A stretch of DNA of 63,302 nt from Oculatella sp. LEGE 06141 (GTDB taxonomy: Bacteria; Cyanobacteriota; Cyanobacteriia; Elainellales; Elainellaceae). Under the pieces are notes generated by a model. The model was not told the DNA's origin and searched no databases. It saw nothing but the letters and a program-made list of their open reading frames with translations. Below, one piece after another: positions 37,825 through 48,314 of this stretch. How positions within the stretch are numbered: position 1 is the stretch's first letter; every line of letters begins with the position of its first letter. Position numbers and translations under genes: made by a program. Location of the stretch: assembly GCF_015207605.1 (NCBI RefSeq), contig NZ_JADEWO010000039.1, positions 1-63,302 on the forward strand. Direction: 5' to 3'.

Positions 37825-38222
37825 CAAGTGTCTCCCAATTCAATACTTCTTATTGTGATTGATCAGCCAAAGCCAACGACTTAGATCAGGTTTAACTCGC
37901 CAAGCCACCGAGTTTGAGCCTAAACGCACCAGGCGATCGAGCTATGCCTTTCTGCTTCAGTCCTTAAGTGCCAGTCTAAATCAGTGACCCAACTTTAAGA
38001 AATTTTAATTTATAGTTCACCTTTGAGTCAGCCCTGGTTTCACCCTGGAGGATGTTTTAAAAGTGCTGATTGCCGAACCACCCCCTTTTCTGGCTACCGC
38101 AGGCGCTAATCTCACCAGAATGGGCAACTTTTCCGTTGTCCTCAGAGGCTTTGGAGGCAAGGAACGTCCCATCAGCATCCTTTAGAAGGTGGTTTGTAGG
38201 GCATTCGCAGAGCATTCAACGT
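37825..38222. other. Gene-free stretch of about 0.4 kb
   Basis: This is the upstream region of the ABC-F gene. It contains AT-rich DNA near 37990-38020 that could be promoter. A 60-codon plus-strand frame (38070-38252) has no family signal. Confidence 0.55.
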
Positions 38223-39188
38223 TTAACTTGTGGGCGTGGCTGGAAAGGATGATTGGGGATCAGATGCGGTGACTTGACCCAGCGTTGGGAACGAGCGATC
38301 GCCAGGGGTTAGCAGCCGGGTTCGTTCAACATTATCCCTAACCGTTTGGCATAGCTCATCCAGCGGCAGATCGTTTGAACTGCTGCCAAACGGGGTTTCA
38401 ATTTCGTTGCCAATCTCTTCAATTCCCAGCAACACAAAACTGATTAAAGCAACCGCAAATCCTGTCCACCAGTTGAGAATATCCACCAGATTAAAGGGCA
38501 GCAATCCACAATAAATTAACAGCAACCGCTTGAGATAAATTCCATACGCAACCGGAACCGGAGTCTTTAGAATTCGTTCGCAGGTGGTCAATCCTTCGAT
38601 CAAATTACTGAGCTGATTACTCATAATCAGGCGATGAGTTGGATCAATATGACCCTGTTTATATAACTGCTCAATATTATTGCCAAGCCATAAGGTTACT
38701 TCTAGCGGTGGATTTTGCGCTTGACTCAGCCGATCGCGAGCGCTGGGAGTGACCAGATCCAGCAGCTCTTGATTCAACGGCTCCTGACGCAGGTGAAGCT
38801 TGGTGACGATCGCAAACGCTGGCAGCAACCGTAACGAAGAGTCCTTCAGCAATGAACTCAGTTGGTCGGTCTCCGAAACGCTAGTTTGAATCTCTCTGGC
38901 TAAATTTCTAATGTTAATGACGAACGTACCCCATGCTTTTCGCCCTTCCCAAAATCGGTCGTAGGCTGTGTTGGTTCGAAACACAAGCAACAAACCTAAA
39001 ACCAGATTAAAAGCAACATTATTAGTAATTTCTCCTAAATCTTCAACTTCAATCGGCAGTTCAAAATAGTAAACAGCCGAAACTAAAAAGCCGAGTATTC
39101 CAAATAAGAGTATTCGAGGCAAAATAATAGGAAAAACAGAGCCACGAAGCTGCATTGCGCTGAAAAACCAGTTTATTTTCTCTGCCAT
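38223..39188 (-). CDS. Bestrophin-like anion channel
   Basis: This 321-residue membrane protein of the bestrophin/UPF0187 family has an N-terminal helix with LRGSVFPIILPRILLFGILG, the typical RTNTAYDRFWEGRKAWG after the second helix, PVPVAYGIYLKRLLLIYC, and GIEEIGNEIETPFG near the C-terminus. Cyanobacterial and thylakoid homologues are pentameric Cl-/HCO3- channels; some in other cyanobacteria and algae are linked to carbon concentration or proton-motive-force tuning. The specific role here is unknown. Confidence 0.93.
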   Translation of the reverse strand: MAEKINWFFSAMQLRGSVFPIILPRILLFGILGFLVSAVYYFELPIEVEDLGEITNNVAFNLVLGLLLVFRTNTAYDRFWEGRKAWGTFVINIRNLAREIQTSVSETDQLSSLLKDSSLRLLPAFAIVTKLHLRQEPLNQELLDLVTPSARDRLSQAQNPPLEVTLWLGNNIEQLYKQGHIDPTHRLIMSNQLSNLIEGLTTCERILKTPVPVAYGIYLKRLLLIYCGLLPFNLVDILNWWTGFAVALISFVLLGIEEIGNEIETPFGSSSNDLPLDELCQTVRDNVERTRLLTPGDRSFPTLGQVTASDPQSSFPATPTS

Positions 39189-39313
39189 AGATTAGTCGAA
39201 TTAAGCTGCTTAATTTCCTCTAGTTAAAACGATAGGCTGCCACACGGCTTCTGTCTGGTCGAACGGATTTTGTTGACTTGAGCCAGGATCAGCCGTTAGC
39301 CGAGCCGCACTAG

Positions 39314-40093
39314 CTAATAATCAATCAGCAACAGGGTATAGAGGATTGCGCCCAACCCAAACGCCCAAAAGCGACTTTCCCTTTCTTCTGGTAGTTCTTC
39401 TTTCAGCACGTTGAGGATGATTCCACCCGACAGGAACGCAAACAGGGTCGCGATCGCCGCATCGTGAATGCTGGTAAGCTGCCCAACGCCCCAGCCTAAT
39501 ATCACCGCTGCCGCCAGTAGCCAGCGACCAATTCGGTCGTAAGCTGTTTTGTGATGAACTCGTAGCCCGTAATCATTCACCACAAAATGGAGCGCGATCG
39601 CCACAGAAAACAGAATGAGTTCCCCCGATCCAGATAGTTGTTGATGAACCAGCAGATAGCCAATCAGCGCGTTGTACAGAGCAAACGAAGCAATATGCAA
39701 GATAGCAGCACGGGGGCTAGTTACATCTCCCCCCTTGTTCTGGCGATTTTGCTGCCGAGATGTGATGGCAAAACGTTCCAGGCCATAAAACACAGCAAAG
39801 CCTACCAACGCCACCAGATAAACATGGTGTTCGAAGAAACCAACCAGGGAAGCACCCATTTGTTCAAATGCTCTTTGGTGATAGTTCAACTCTGGAAAGA
39901 TATGCACAAACACATAGGAAACGGATGCACCACCCGCAAGCGATAGCCAGGAACTTCGGGGAATGACTCTGAACCCTCGTAGATTTCCAGCAAACAAATG
40001 AACCGCTGCCAACCCGATCGCCAGAAGGACTGGTAGAAATGAGTCATCAGGACGTGACCACGATAGTTGAGACAGGTATATTGCAAGAACCAA
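39314..40093 (-). CDS. ZIP-like multi-span membrane protein
   Basis: This 259-residue protein has about seven or eight hydrophobic segments, with GGASVSYVFVHIFPELNYHQ, LYNALIGYLLVHQQ, FSVAIALHFVVNDYGLRVHHK and FLSGGIILNVLKEELPEERE. Histidines and acidic residues within the helices resemble the ZIP metal transporter group, but the match is distant. The only start at the N-terminus is TTG 40093 (GGGGTGA is nearby). It might move a divalent metal; function is unproven. It shares its strand with the bestrophin gene 125 bp downstream. Confidence 0.78.
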   Translation of the reverse strand: MVLAIYLSQLSWSRPDDSFLPVLLAIGLAAVHLFAGNLRGFRVIPRSSWLSLAGGASVSYVFVHIFPELNYHQRAFEQMGASLVGFFEHHVYLVALVGFAVFYGLERFAITSRQQNRQNKGGDVTSPRAAILHIASFALYNALIGYLLVHQQLSGSGELILFSVAIALHFVVNDYGLRVHHKTAYDRIGRWLLAAAVILGWGVGQLTSIHDAAIATLFAFLSGGIILNVLKEELPEERESRFWAFGLGAILYTLLLIDY

Positions 40094-40427
40094 TCTGTCA
40101 CCCCGTAAACAGAGCGTGTTTGAATCACATCGCGCCTGGTCTATCCTGTCATCGGTCGGAAGTCACAACCGCAGAACGTTCGAATAGCGGTGTAAGCGGC
40201 AGTGCAGAGCGGGCTGACTGACATAAAACCCTGATTTTTGCATCGGTTGGGTGCCGCGAACGCTAAACCCAACCTGCACGCTGAAGATGGGTCAGCCCGC
40301 CAGGTGCCAGCGACCCGATCTAAGCCAACCCAACTAGAAGCCAGCGATCGCCCCGGGGAACGAATCAGTTTGATAGACAGTTTCGTAGCGTTTCGTAGAG
40401 TGACAATGCCCGCTCTACTACGGGAGT

Positions 40428-41459
40428 CTAGCCCACTGGCTTCAGTTCTGGATTGAGAATATTGCTCAAAATCGACGCTGGGGGCTGCTTATGTGTCCAG
40501 GCAAATGCATGACGAAACGCCGCGTCTTGACACAGTTGCAGTTGGTGAAAGTCGATCACATCGTGGGTCAACAAGCTCTCATATTCAAACGGCAGACGAA
40601 CGTTGTGCAGTCCAGCGTTATCTGTGCAGATGGCAATGTCAACTCCAGCCTCAAAGCAGCGATCGAACACTACTTTTAACTGATTAATGCTCTCTAGCGT
40701 GCCAGTCTTTAAATAAGTGGTGGGGCACACTTCCAAACACTGCCCCTGTGCAGCTACTTGCTTCAACAGGTCTGGGTGCCGCAGCGGGATTTGAATCCCA
40801 TGTCCAATTCGCATCAGGTAAGGCAGCAGTTCAGGATAGCAGCCCTCTGTCGTCTCATAAAGATGCCCGGTGGTTTTCAACCCGCAAGATTGGGCGTAGG
40901 CATATAGTTCCACAAACTCATCTAGGCGATCGGCATAGTAAGCATCTCCCCCAGCCAGGTCAACGCCACAAACGTAGTGCTGCATTTGAGCAGCTAGATC
41001 TACGATCGCCCGGTTCACCTCATAGGGCAAGCGAGAATGCATACAGAGAATTTGGCTGGTCACAATCGGATATTCACCAATCTGGCTGGCCTTACCTACA
41101 ATCTCAACGATGTCAGTCATGCGGTCAATCCGTTCAGACTGGCTCAGGTGGTCTGGAGTTCGCAGGTAGGGCGTGTACCGCAACTCCAAATAAGCCAAAC
41201 TCTCGAAAATATAAGCCCCACGCATCAAGCGGTAAACAAAGTAAGGTAGGGTTTCGTCAGTCTGTACACCTTCAACCAGCGTGTGCAGTTCCAGATATTC
41301 GTCCAGAGTGTTGCGGGGCTTGGTGTAAAAATCTTCAAACCCCTCGTAGTTGGAAAACGGTTGCGCCAAATCAGTACGATTTCGCTGGAAGTACCTCCAC
41401 AAAACACGAGGTACAACTGAACCACCCAAATGGCGGTGCAATTCAGCATGTAAAGCCAC
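40428..41459 (-). CDS. Adenosine deaminase family protein
   Basis: This 343-residue amidohydrolase has the metal-binding LHAELHRHLGGSV at its start, a long central barrel with CGVDLAGGDAYYADRLDEF and GHLYETTEG, and the C-terminal metal and catalytic region DIAICTDNAGLHNVRLP. The family deaminates adenosine or related aminopurines, but cyanobacterial members also include enzymes of uncertain substrate. The open frame extends to GTG 41597; I prefer GTG 41459, which has AGAGG 5 bp upstream and gives the usual N-terminus (VALHAELHRH). It is divergent from purA, so two purine genes share an intergenic region. Confidence 0.9.
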   Translation of the reverse strand: MALHAELHRHLGGSVVPRVLWRYFQRNRTDLAQPFSNYEGFEDFYTKPRNTLDEYLELHTLVEGVQTDETLPYFVYRLMRGAYIFESLAYLELRYTPYLRTPDHLSQSERIDRMTDIVEIVGKASQIGEYPIVTSQILCMHSRLPYEVNRAIVDLAAQMQHYVCGVDLAGGDAYYADRLDEFVELYAYAQSCGLKTTGHLYETTEGCYPELLPYLMRIGHGIQIPLRHPDLLKQVAAQGQCLEVCPTTYLKTGTLESINQLKVVFDRCFEAGVDIAICTDNAGLHNVRLPFEYESLLTHDVIDFHQLQLCQDAAFRHAFAWTHKQPPASILSNILNPELKPVG

Positions 41460-41701
41460 AGGAACCTCTCGTTGTATTAGTTTGAGTGAACAGAAAACGA
41501 AAGAACTAAAGCAGTATTTATAAGGCAGCCATTGAATTGGCTCAATTACGCGCCGTCTGGCGGTTAGGGATGGGTTGTTCTGGCTAGCTAGCACCACCCG
41601 ATCTATTCTTAGATCGACTCAATGTGATCTGGAGAACAGACAACTCTGAAAACAACGTTGACAGCCGCCGCAATAGCTGTCAATAATTAGAGTTTGTGTA
41701 A

Positions 41702-43069
<1,368 letters not shown>

Positions 43070-43244
43070 GCCCAAGCAGCCAGCAACCGCACAAAACAGC
43101 AAATAAACCCTCGCCTCCGGTGGGGTTTAACGTCAGGTGAGCCGCGACGTTTAACTCTCAACCCTAGTGATTTCTGCTGCTACTCACGCTTCGGCAGGTT
43201 TCCCTTTTAGATGTTTACTCATGTTATTTAGGTAGCGACTTCCT

Positions 43245-43889
43245 ATGGAACTCACCGTTCAGTGTCAAAAACGTGCGCCGAAAAGTAAGAACAATGCCCT
43301 TCGCCGTGAAGGGAAATTGCCTGCTGTTTTGTATGGTCACAATGGAACCGAATCGATCGCGTTGACGCTTGATGCCAAAACAGCCTCTACTATCGTCAAA
43401 AAAGCATCGATCAACAATACGCTCATTCAGCTCAACGTGACCGATGTTCCCTGGAAAGGGTCAACGCTCTTACGAGAAGTACAAACCCATCCCTGGCGGG
43501 GTGATGTTTACCATCTCAGCTTCTTTGCCGTAGCAGGACATGGCGATCTTCAAGTCACAGTACCGCTGCATTTTGTTGGGGAAGCCGTTGGTGTGAAGAC
43601 CGATCGCGGTGCCCTTGATACGGTTCTTAACGAACTTGAGGTGGAGTGCGCTCCTGAAAACATTCCTGAAGCGATCGAGATTGACGTTTCAGACATGAAA
43701 ATCGGAGATGCCATTCATGTGCATGAGCTAGTGTTGCCCAAGGGCGTAACCGCATTAGGCGAACCTGATCGCGTTGTGGTGAGTGTGCTGGCTCCAACCG
43801 TGGGCGAAGAAACCACGGAGGAAACCTCTCCTGAAGTGGCCGAAGCATTGGCTGCAATGGGTGAAGATAGCTCTGAGTCAGAATCCTAA
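43245..43889 (+). CDS. rplY: 50S ribosomal protein L25 (Ctc-type)
   Basis: This 214-residue protein of the long CTC form has an L25 N-terminal domain (LTVQCQKRAPKSKNNALRREG, then LPAVLYGHNG) and a C-terminal TL5/CTC domain (VPLHFVGEAVGVKTDRGALD and HVHELVLPKGVTALGEPDRVV). It ends in an acidic tail. It binds 5S rRNA. A strong terminator follows, so it is the last gene of its transcript; it lies 175 bp after purA. Confidence 0.95.
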   Translation: MELTVQCQKRAPKSKNNALRREGKLPAVLYGHNGTESIALTLDAKTASTIVKKASINNTLIQLNVTDVPWKGSTLLREVQTHPWRGDVYHLSFFAVAGHGDLQVTVPLHFVGEAVGVKTDRGALDTVLNELEVECAPENIPEAIEIDVSDMKIGDAIHVHELVLPKGVTALGEPDRVVVSVLAPTVGEETTEETSPEVAEALAAMGEDSSESES

Positions 43890-43956
43890 CGTTCGGTTTC
43901 CTTCGTTTAGGAACACAGCAGTTAACCAGGTTGATAACTAACTTGGCTTTTTTCTG

Positions 43957-43982
43957 AGCCAGAGGGTGACCTCTGGCTTTTT
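43957..43982 (+). terminator. Intrinsic terminator after rplY
   Basis: A perfect 9-bp stem AGCCAGAGG/CCTCTGGCT with GTGA tetraloop (43957-43978) is followed by TTTT. Confidence 0.93.
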
Positions 43983-44024
43983 AATGTTATCCAGGCAACC
44001 CTACGCTATAGGCTCACGAAAAAC

Positions 44025-45575
44025 ATGGCCGATACGACTCTTCCGCCTCTAATTCAGCAGATGATGCAGCCGGAGTTTTATCCTCATCCAGTGCAGACTC
44101 CCATTCCTCTAATTCAAACCCATGTTTCCTATGTGTTCTTAACGGGAGACTATGCCTATAAGGTCAAAAAAGCGGTAAATTTTGGCTTTCTCGACTATTC
44201 CACCCTGGAAAAGCGACAGCATTTTTGTGAGGAAGAGCTGCGTTTGAACCAACGGGGCGCTCCGGCACTATATCTTGACGTTCTGCCTGTGACGCAGCAA
44301 GGAGAGCAATTTGGCCTTGGCGATGGGGAACCTGTTGAGTATGTTGTGCGAATGCGGCAGTTTCCTCAAGAAACCTTGCTAACCAGCATGTTCGATCGCG
44401 GAGAACTGACCGAAGACCTGTTGCAGGATTTGGCAAAAGCGATCGCCGCCTTTCACCTGAACGCAACCACTAACGACTACATTCGCACGTTCGGTGAAGT
44501 GCCTTCCATCCGTCACGACTTCGACGAAAATTATGAACAAACGGCTCAGTATATTGGCGGGCCACAAACGCAGCAGCAGTTTGATGAAACTCAGGCATAC
44601 ACCGATCGCTTCTTCGCTGAACAGGAAACACTGTTTGCTGAGCGCCGGCAAAATAACTGGATTCGTGAATGTCATGGTGACTTGCACCTGAGAAACATCT
44701 GCTACTGGGAAAACCAACTGTTGCTATTTGACTGCATTGAATTCAACGAACCGTTTCGCTTTGTGGATGTCATATTTGACATCGCCTACATCGTGATGGA
44801 TTTAGAAGCCCGTCACCGCCCCGATCTCAGCGCCCTATTTCTGAATACTTATGTAGAGCAAACCGGGGATTGGGATGGGCTACAAGTTTTGCCCATCTAC
44901 GTCAGCCGTCAAACCTACGTTCGAGCCAAGGTCATTTCGTTTTTGCTCAACGATCCGGCAGTTCCAGAGGCCGAGAAACAAAAAGCCGCAGAGTCGGCAG
45001 CGCTATACTATCGACTGGCATGGAACTATTCGCAGCCGCGCCAGGGTCGGCTGTTTTTGATGTGTGGCTTATCTGGATCGGGAAAGAGTACCACCGCTCG
45101 GCTATTGGCAAATGTGACTGGAGCCGTGCATATTCGTTCTGATGCGGTTCGTAAACACTTGGGCGGCATTCCGTTGCATCAGCGGGGCGACGACGATTTG
45201 TATACAGCAGACATGAGCCAAAAGACGTATGAGCGATTGCTCGATCTGGGGATCAAGCTGACCAAGCAGGGATATACGGTGATATTAGATGCAAAATACG
45301 ATCGCCAACCGCTACGACAAGCGGCGATCGCTCAGGCTGTAGCCGAACAGATTCCGCTGACGATCTACCACTGCAATGCACCGCTGGAGATGCTGCGCGA
45401 TCGCTTGCAGCAACGGCAGGGAGACATCGCCGACGCGACCGCCGATCTGTTGTCGCACCAATCGGTAGACCCATTTAGCCCACAAGAGCAGGCTTACGTC
45501 ACAATAGTGAATACGGCGCAGGAGGTTGGAGCAATTCAGGAATGGCTACAGCATGAACTCAAACGAGGGCGTTAA
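44025..45575 (+). CDS. Bifunctional aminoglycoside-phosphotransferase-like/ATP-binding kinase
   Basis: This 516-residue two-domain protein has an APH-like kinase half (about 1-330) with KVKKAVNFGFLDYS (nucleotide-binding Lys region), the Brenner motif CHGDLHLRNICYW near residue 215, and LLFDCIEFNEPFRF as the metal Asp. The second half (about 340-500) is a P-loop kinase (LFLMCGLSGSGKSTTARLLA) with IRSDAVRKHLGG, similar to zeta-toxin or shikimate-kinase-like families. Such fusions are widespread in proteobacteria and cyanobacteria and their substrates are unknown. The next gene's ATG overlaps its 3' end by 23 bp. Confidence 0.92.
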   Translation: MADTTLPPLIQQMMQPEFYPHPVQTPIPLIQTHVSYVFLTGDYAYKVKKAVNFGFLDYSTLEKRQHFCEEELRLNQRGAPALYLDVLPVTQQGEQFGLGDGEPVEYVVRMRQFPQETLLTSMFDRGELTEDLLQDLAKAIAAFHLNATTNDYIRTFGEVPSIRHDFDENYEQTAQYIGGPQTQQQFDETQAYTDRFFAEQETLFAERRQNNWIRECHGDLHLRNICYWENQLLLFDCIEFNEPFRFVDVIFDIAYIVMDLEARHRPDLSALFLNTYVEQTGDWDGLQVLPIYVSRQTYVRAKVISFLLNDPAVPEAEKQKAAESAALYYRLAWNYSQPRQGRLFLMCGLSGSGKSTTARLLANVTGAVHIRSDAVRKHLGGIPLHQRGDDDLYTADMSQKTYERLLDLGIKLTKQGYTVILDAKYDRQPLRQAAIAQAVAEQIPLTIYHCNAPLEMLRDRLQQRQGDIADATADLLSHQSVDPFSPQEQAYVTIVNTAQEVGAIQEWLQHELKRGR

Positions 45576-45912
45576 CGCCGGGCTGCAAATTTGGCTAATC
45601 TTCCTCATCGGGTTTGCCTTGATGGGCTATTCTGCCCTCATCAGCTTGACGATGGGAGCGATCGCTGGCGGCGCTGGCGGCTTTCTTGTCTATTGGTTGA
45701 AGGGAACTTTTGTCCTTGAGGAAGATAGCTCAACTGCCGACGATAAACCTGAAACAGGTTCGATCTTCAACCGAGCCAGATTAGGATTCAGCCGCATCAG
45801 AACGTGGAACAGCCGGGACGCAAACGAAACCGATGCACGGTCGTCCAACTGGATGAGTAAATGGGTTCGCCGTAGACCCTCTCGCCGTTCTGGCCGTTCC
45901 CGGCGACGCTAG
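45553..45912 (+). CDS. Small membrane protein with Arg-rich tail
   Basis: This protein of 119 residues starts at ATG 45553, inside the end of the preceding kinase gene and in another frame. Two hydrophobic segments (about 8-52: LQIWLIFLIGFALMGYSALI and GAIAGGAGGFLVYWL) are followed by an acidic stretch and a C-terminal tail that is very rich in Arg (RRRPSRRSGRSRRR). I do not recognise the family. The overlap suggests translational coupling to the kinase. Confidence 0.7.
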   Translation: MNSNEGVNAGLQIWLIFLIGFALMGYSALISLTMGAIAGGAGGFLVYWLKGTFVLEEDSSTADDKPETGSIFNRARLGFSRIRTWNSRDANETDARSSNWMSKWVRRRPSRRSGRSRRR

Positions 45913-45999
45913 CGATTGTCAGAGCGCAGCACGAAGGGGGGCAGCACTGTGTTTCCCTCGTTCCATTTACTAACCCGATTGATTAATAGGGCGCGATCG

Positions 46000-46818
46000 C
46001 TATCTAACCGATTCAGCTTCTGTAGCTAAAGAGGCTGCCTCCAGAAATTTTGCCTCTTGCATCATTTCATACAAATTGATACCTGCTTCCAGCAAGCAGG
46101 CGTGTCCACTATTTGGCAAAATCTGCATCTGAGCGTTCGGAAAGGTGCTGACTAAATGCTCGGCCTCCGCAACCGAGGGCAGCAGGCGATCGCTGCGGCT
46201 CGCCACGACCAAAACGGGTTGAGTGATTTGAGCCAGCTCGTCGTCCTTGATGTTGAACTGTCGCAGCATCGACAGCCGCCAAACCGAAGTTGCCTGCGAA
46301 ACAGACTGAACCGCCTCTAAAAGCGCCTGACGATCGGCGGCGGCAATTCGCCCAAACGAGGCTAGGAACGGCAACAGTGCCACACTTGAAGTTTGGTAAA
46401 CGGCCTCAGGCAAGAAGCGGCTGATTTGAGTGCCCCACAAAATCCAGGGACGACGGTTAAAAGACGAGGCTGGATTCACCAGAATGAGATGGCTAAAAAG
46501 CCGGGGCGATCGCAGCATCACCATCATGGCCAAACAGCCGCCAAATGACTCGCCACACAAGTAAACAGAGCGATCGGGGTTGTCTTGCAGTTCAGCCGCA
46601 ATCAAGTTAACAACCTGCGCCGCCAACTCCTGCCAATCGGTTAAATCGTCGGGTGGAATAGCCAAACACCGTACATCAAAAACGGAGCCTAAGCCCTCGG
46701 TTTGAGTACGTAACAGCCGACCTGTACCATCCATTCCTGGCAGAAAAACAAACAGCGGTGCTTCTGGTTGGCGTTTTCGAGGAGTTAGAAAGTAAGCTTG
46801 ACGAGCAGGTTCTGGCAT
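46000..46818 (-). CDS. Alpha/beta hydrolase, possible phytyl-ester-synthase partner
   Basis: This 272-residue hydrolase has the oxyanion-region FVFLPGMDGTGRLLR, the nucleophile elbow LCGESFGGCLAMM, an acid in VVASRSDRLLPS and histidine in PNSGHACLLEA. ATG 46818 is chosen over the frame's upper limit at 46869 because the longer form would overlap the upstream acyltransferase and adds nothing conserved. It follows the acyltransferase by 17 bp. In plants, phytyl ester synthases PES1/PES2 join a hydrolase of this kind to an acyltransferase in one chain, so the pair may act together on fatty acid or phytyl esters. Confidence 0.88.
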   Translation of the reverse strand: MPEPARQAYFLTPRKRQPEAPLFVFLPGMDGTGRLLRTQTEGLGSVFDVRCLAIPPDDLTDWQELAAQVVNLIAAELQDNPDRSVYLCGESFGGCLAMMVMLRSPRLFSHLILVNPASSFNRRPWILWGTQISRFLPEAVYQTSSVALLPFLASFGRIAAADRQALLEAVQSVSQATSVWRLSMLRQFNIKDDELAQITQPVLVVASRSDRLLPSVAEAEHLVSTFPNAQMQILPNSGHACLLEAGINLYEMMQEAKFLEAASLATEAESVR

Positions 46819-46835
46819 GATTCTTAATCTAAATG

Positions 46836-47546
46836 TTATTGCAGCAGACGGCGGATTTCCGCCTGACAATGGGCAGTCAGTTCTGCCACCAGAGGTTTTG
46901 CCTGCTTACCCTGATAGCCTTTTTGCTGGGATGGCGTAATCCACACCGGACGCCCAATTAAAACGTTAACGCGATGGTAAACCACCATAGGATGCCAACC
47001 GGGCTGATCGAAAAGCGGTTCAGACGGATCAATCCACCGTAGCAACTTCAGCGGCACTGCCGAGTTGATGTCTTCTGATTGAGATTCGATCGCCACTGGC
47101 AAAACAGCCAGGTTAGAAATTGGTGCCCGTAGCGCCAAATGAGCAAATCCCCGATGAAAATCTCCCATATCCTGTGGTGCCGTCAGTTTTACCATTGGGC
47201 GCGCCCCTTCGGGAAAGATGCCGACAACCTGCCGCGCCTGAAGCAACTGAATGGACTGTTGAAAGAACGATTGTTGCCGCTGGTCAGGAGCATCTAAAGG
47301 AAAACCGCCTAAGCGTGTGACAATGTCGCGCATCAGGGGTACCTGCCCCATATAGTGGTGGCAAGCAAATCGAATCGAGCAGTCTACCGCCGACATCAGA
47401 ACCGGCGCGTCCATGAAGCTACGATGGTTGCTGACGACCAGGAACGGTGCAGTCTCAGGAATTCGATCCTGATGATGCACAAATAATCGAGTCCCCAATG
47501 CAGACAGCAACTGGCGAGAGAGAAAGAGTGGGCTGTTCAATACCAT
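46836..47546 (-). CDS. Lysophospholipid acyltransferase family protein
   Basis: This 236-residue protein of the PlsC/LPLAT superfamily has the catalytic HxxxxD in VVSNHRSFMDAPVL and the substrate-binding FPEGARPMV. A hydrophobic segment precedes the motif (LFLSRQLLSALGTRLF). It transfers an acyl chain to a hydroxyl acceptor, either lysophosphatidate or, given its neighbour, another alcohol such as phytol or diacylglycerol. It is the first gene of a two-gene minus-strand unit with the hydrolase. Confidence 0.9.
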   Translation of the reverse strand: MVLNSPLFLSRQLLSALGTRLFVHHQDRIPETAPFLVVSNHRSFMDAPVLMSAVDCSIRFACHHYMGQVPLMRDIVTRLGGFPLDAPDQRQQSFFQQSIQLLQARQVVGIFPEGARPMVKLTAPQDMGDFHRGFAHLALRAPISNLAVLPVAIESQSEDINSAVPLKLLRWIDPSEPLFDQPGWHPMVVYHRVNVLIGRPVWITPSQQKGYQGKQAKPLVAELTAHCQAEIRRLLQ

Positions 47547-48314
47547 GCAAAACAGAGCGGAACGATGAGGATCTGCAAACCCGTAACAGTGGCAGAGTAG
47601 CTCTTAATATTAATTTACAATAGTTGCTCTACTTCATCTACCCGCAGTCTGAAGCTCGGAACTCTTAAGACAGAGGCAAGGTACAGGCAAGACCATAGAG
47701 AGGAACCATAGAGCAAGCAGGAGCAACTGAGTTTGCTGGCCAATAAAGCGGCTCAATCACGCTGCTCGATCCAGATTTTAACGGTTGCCTGGATTGAGCT
47801 GGCTAAAAGCGTCACTCAAACTAAACGACTTTAGAGGCGGTTTGAACCCCACACGCTTTGTTCAACAGTGCTGGGACGCTCGAAGAGACTGTTTGAACCG
47901 CTAAGCTTGCGGACGTATCAAAAAACTTTGGTTCATATTTGGTTCATATTGGTTTCAGGAGTTTTTTGCACCGCCAGGGCTAAACAACGTAAGTCATTGG
48001 TGTGCGTTAATTCATAACCGTTCTATCAGGCAAGGCTGAACAGCAGTTAGAGACAAATAGCGCCATCGCTCCATAAAGTTATGTGCTTGTTTTAAGCCGT
48101 TGTGTTGCTGATTTAAGCTTTTTTGAATATTTTTGTGAAAAAACGACCCATATCATAGCAATAGTTATTACTCCTATAAGAAGGTCAACTCAATAGTATT
48201 TCCTGTTTAACTATAGGACAGTTATATTGGTGGATGGTAGATTAGCCAAATACACTTGTACGCCACAGCCCCGCATTCTGACTGATATTTTGGGGGTTCT
48301 CTTTAAAGATTTCC
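47547..48314. other. Gene-free stretch of about 0.8 kb
   Basis: This region lies between the divergent acyltransferase gene and metG. It is AT-rich near 48100-48200, where the metG promoter probably lies. It contains an 11-bp tandem repeat at 47927-47948. I see no coding frame or structured RNA that I can name. Confidence 0.6.
47927..47948 (+). repeat. 11-bp tandem repeat
   Basis: TTTGGTTCATA occurs twice without spacer; a third diverged copy (TTGGTTTCA) follows. Confidence 0.88.

Noticed and set aside
40748-41485. A 245-codon plus-strand frame opposite the adenosine deaminase gene.
   Set aside because: It is antisense to strongly conserved deaminase motifs, and its translation has no family character.
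43104-43139. TAAACCC...GGGTTTA stem after purA as a terminator.
   Set aside because: The stem is only 7 bp with a long loop and has no proper T-run.
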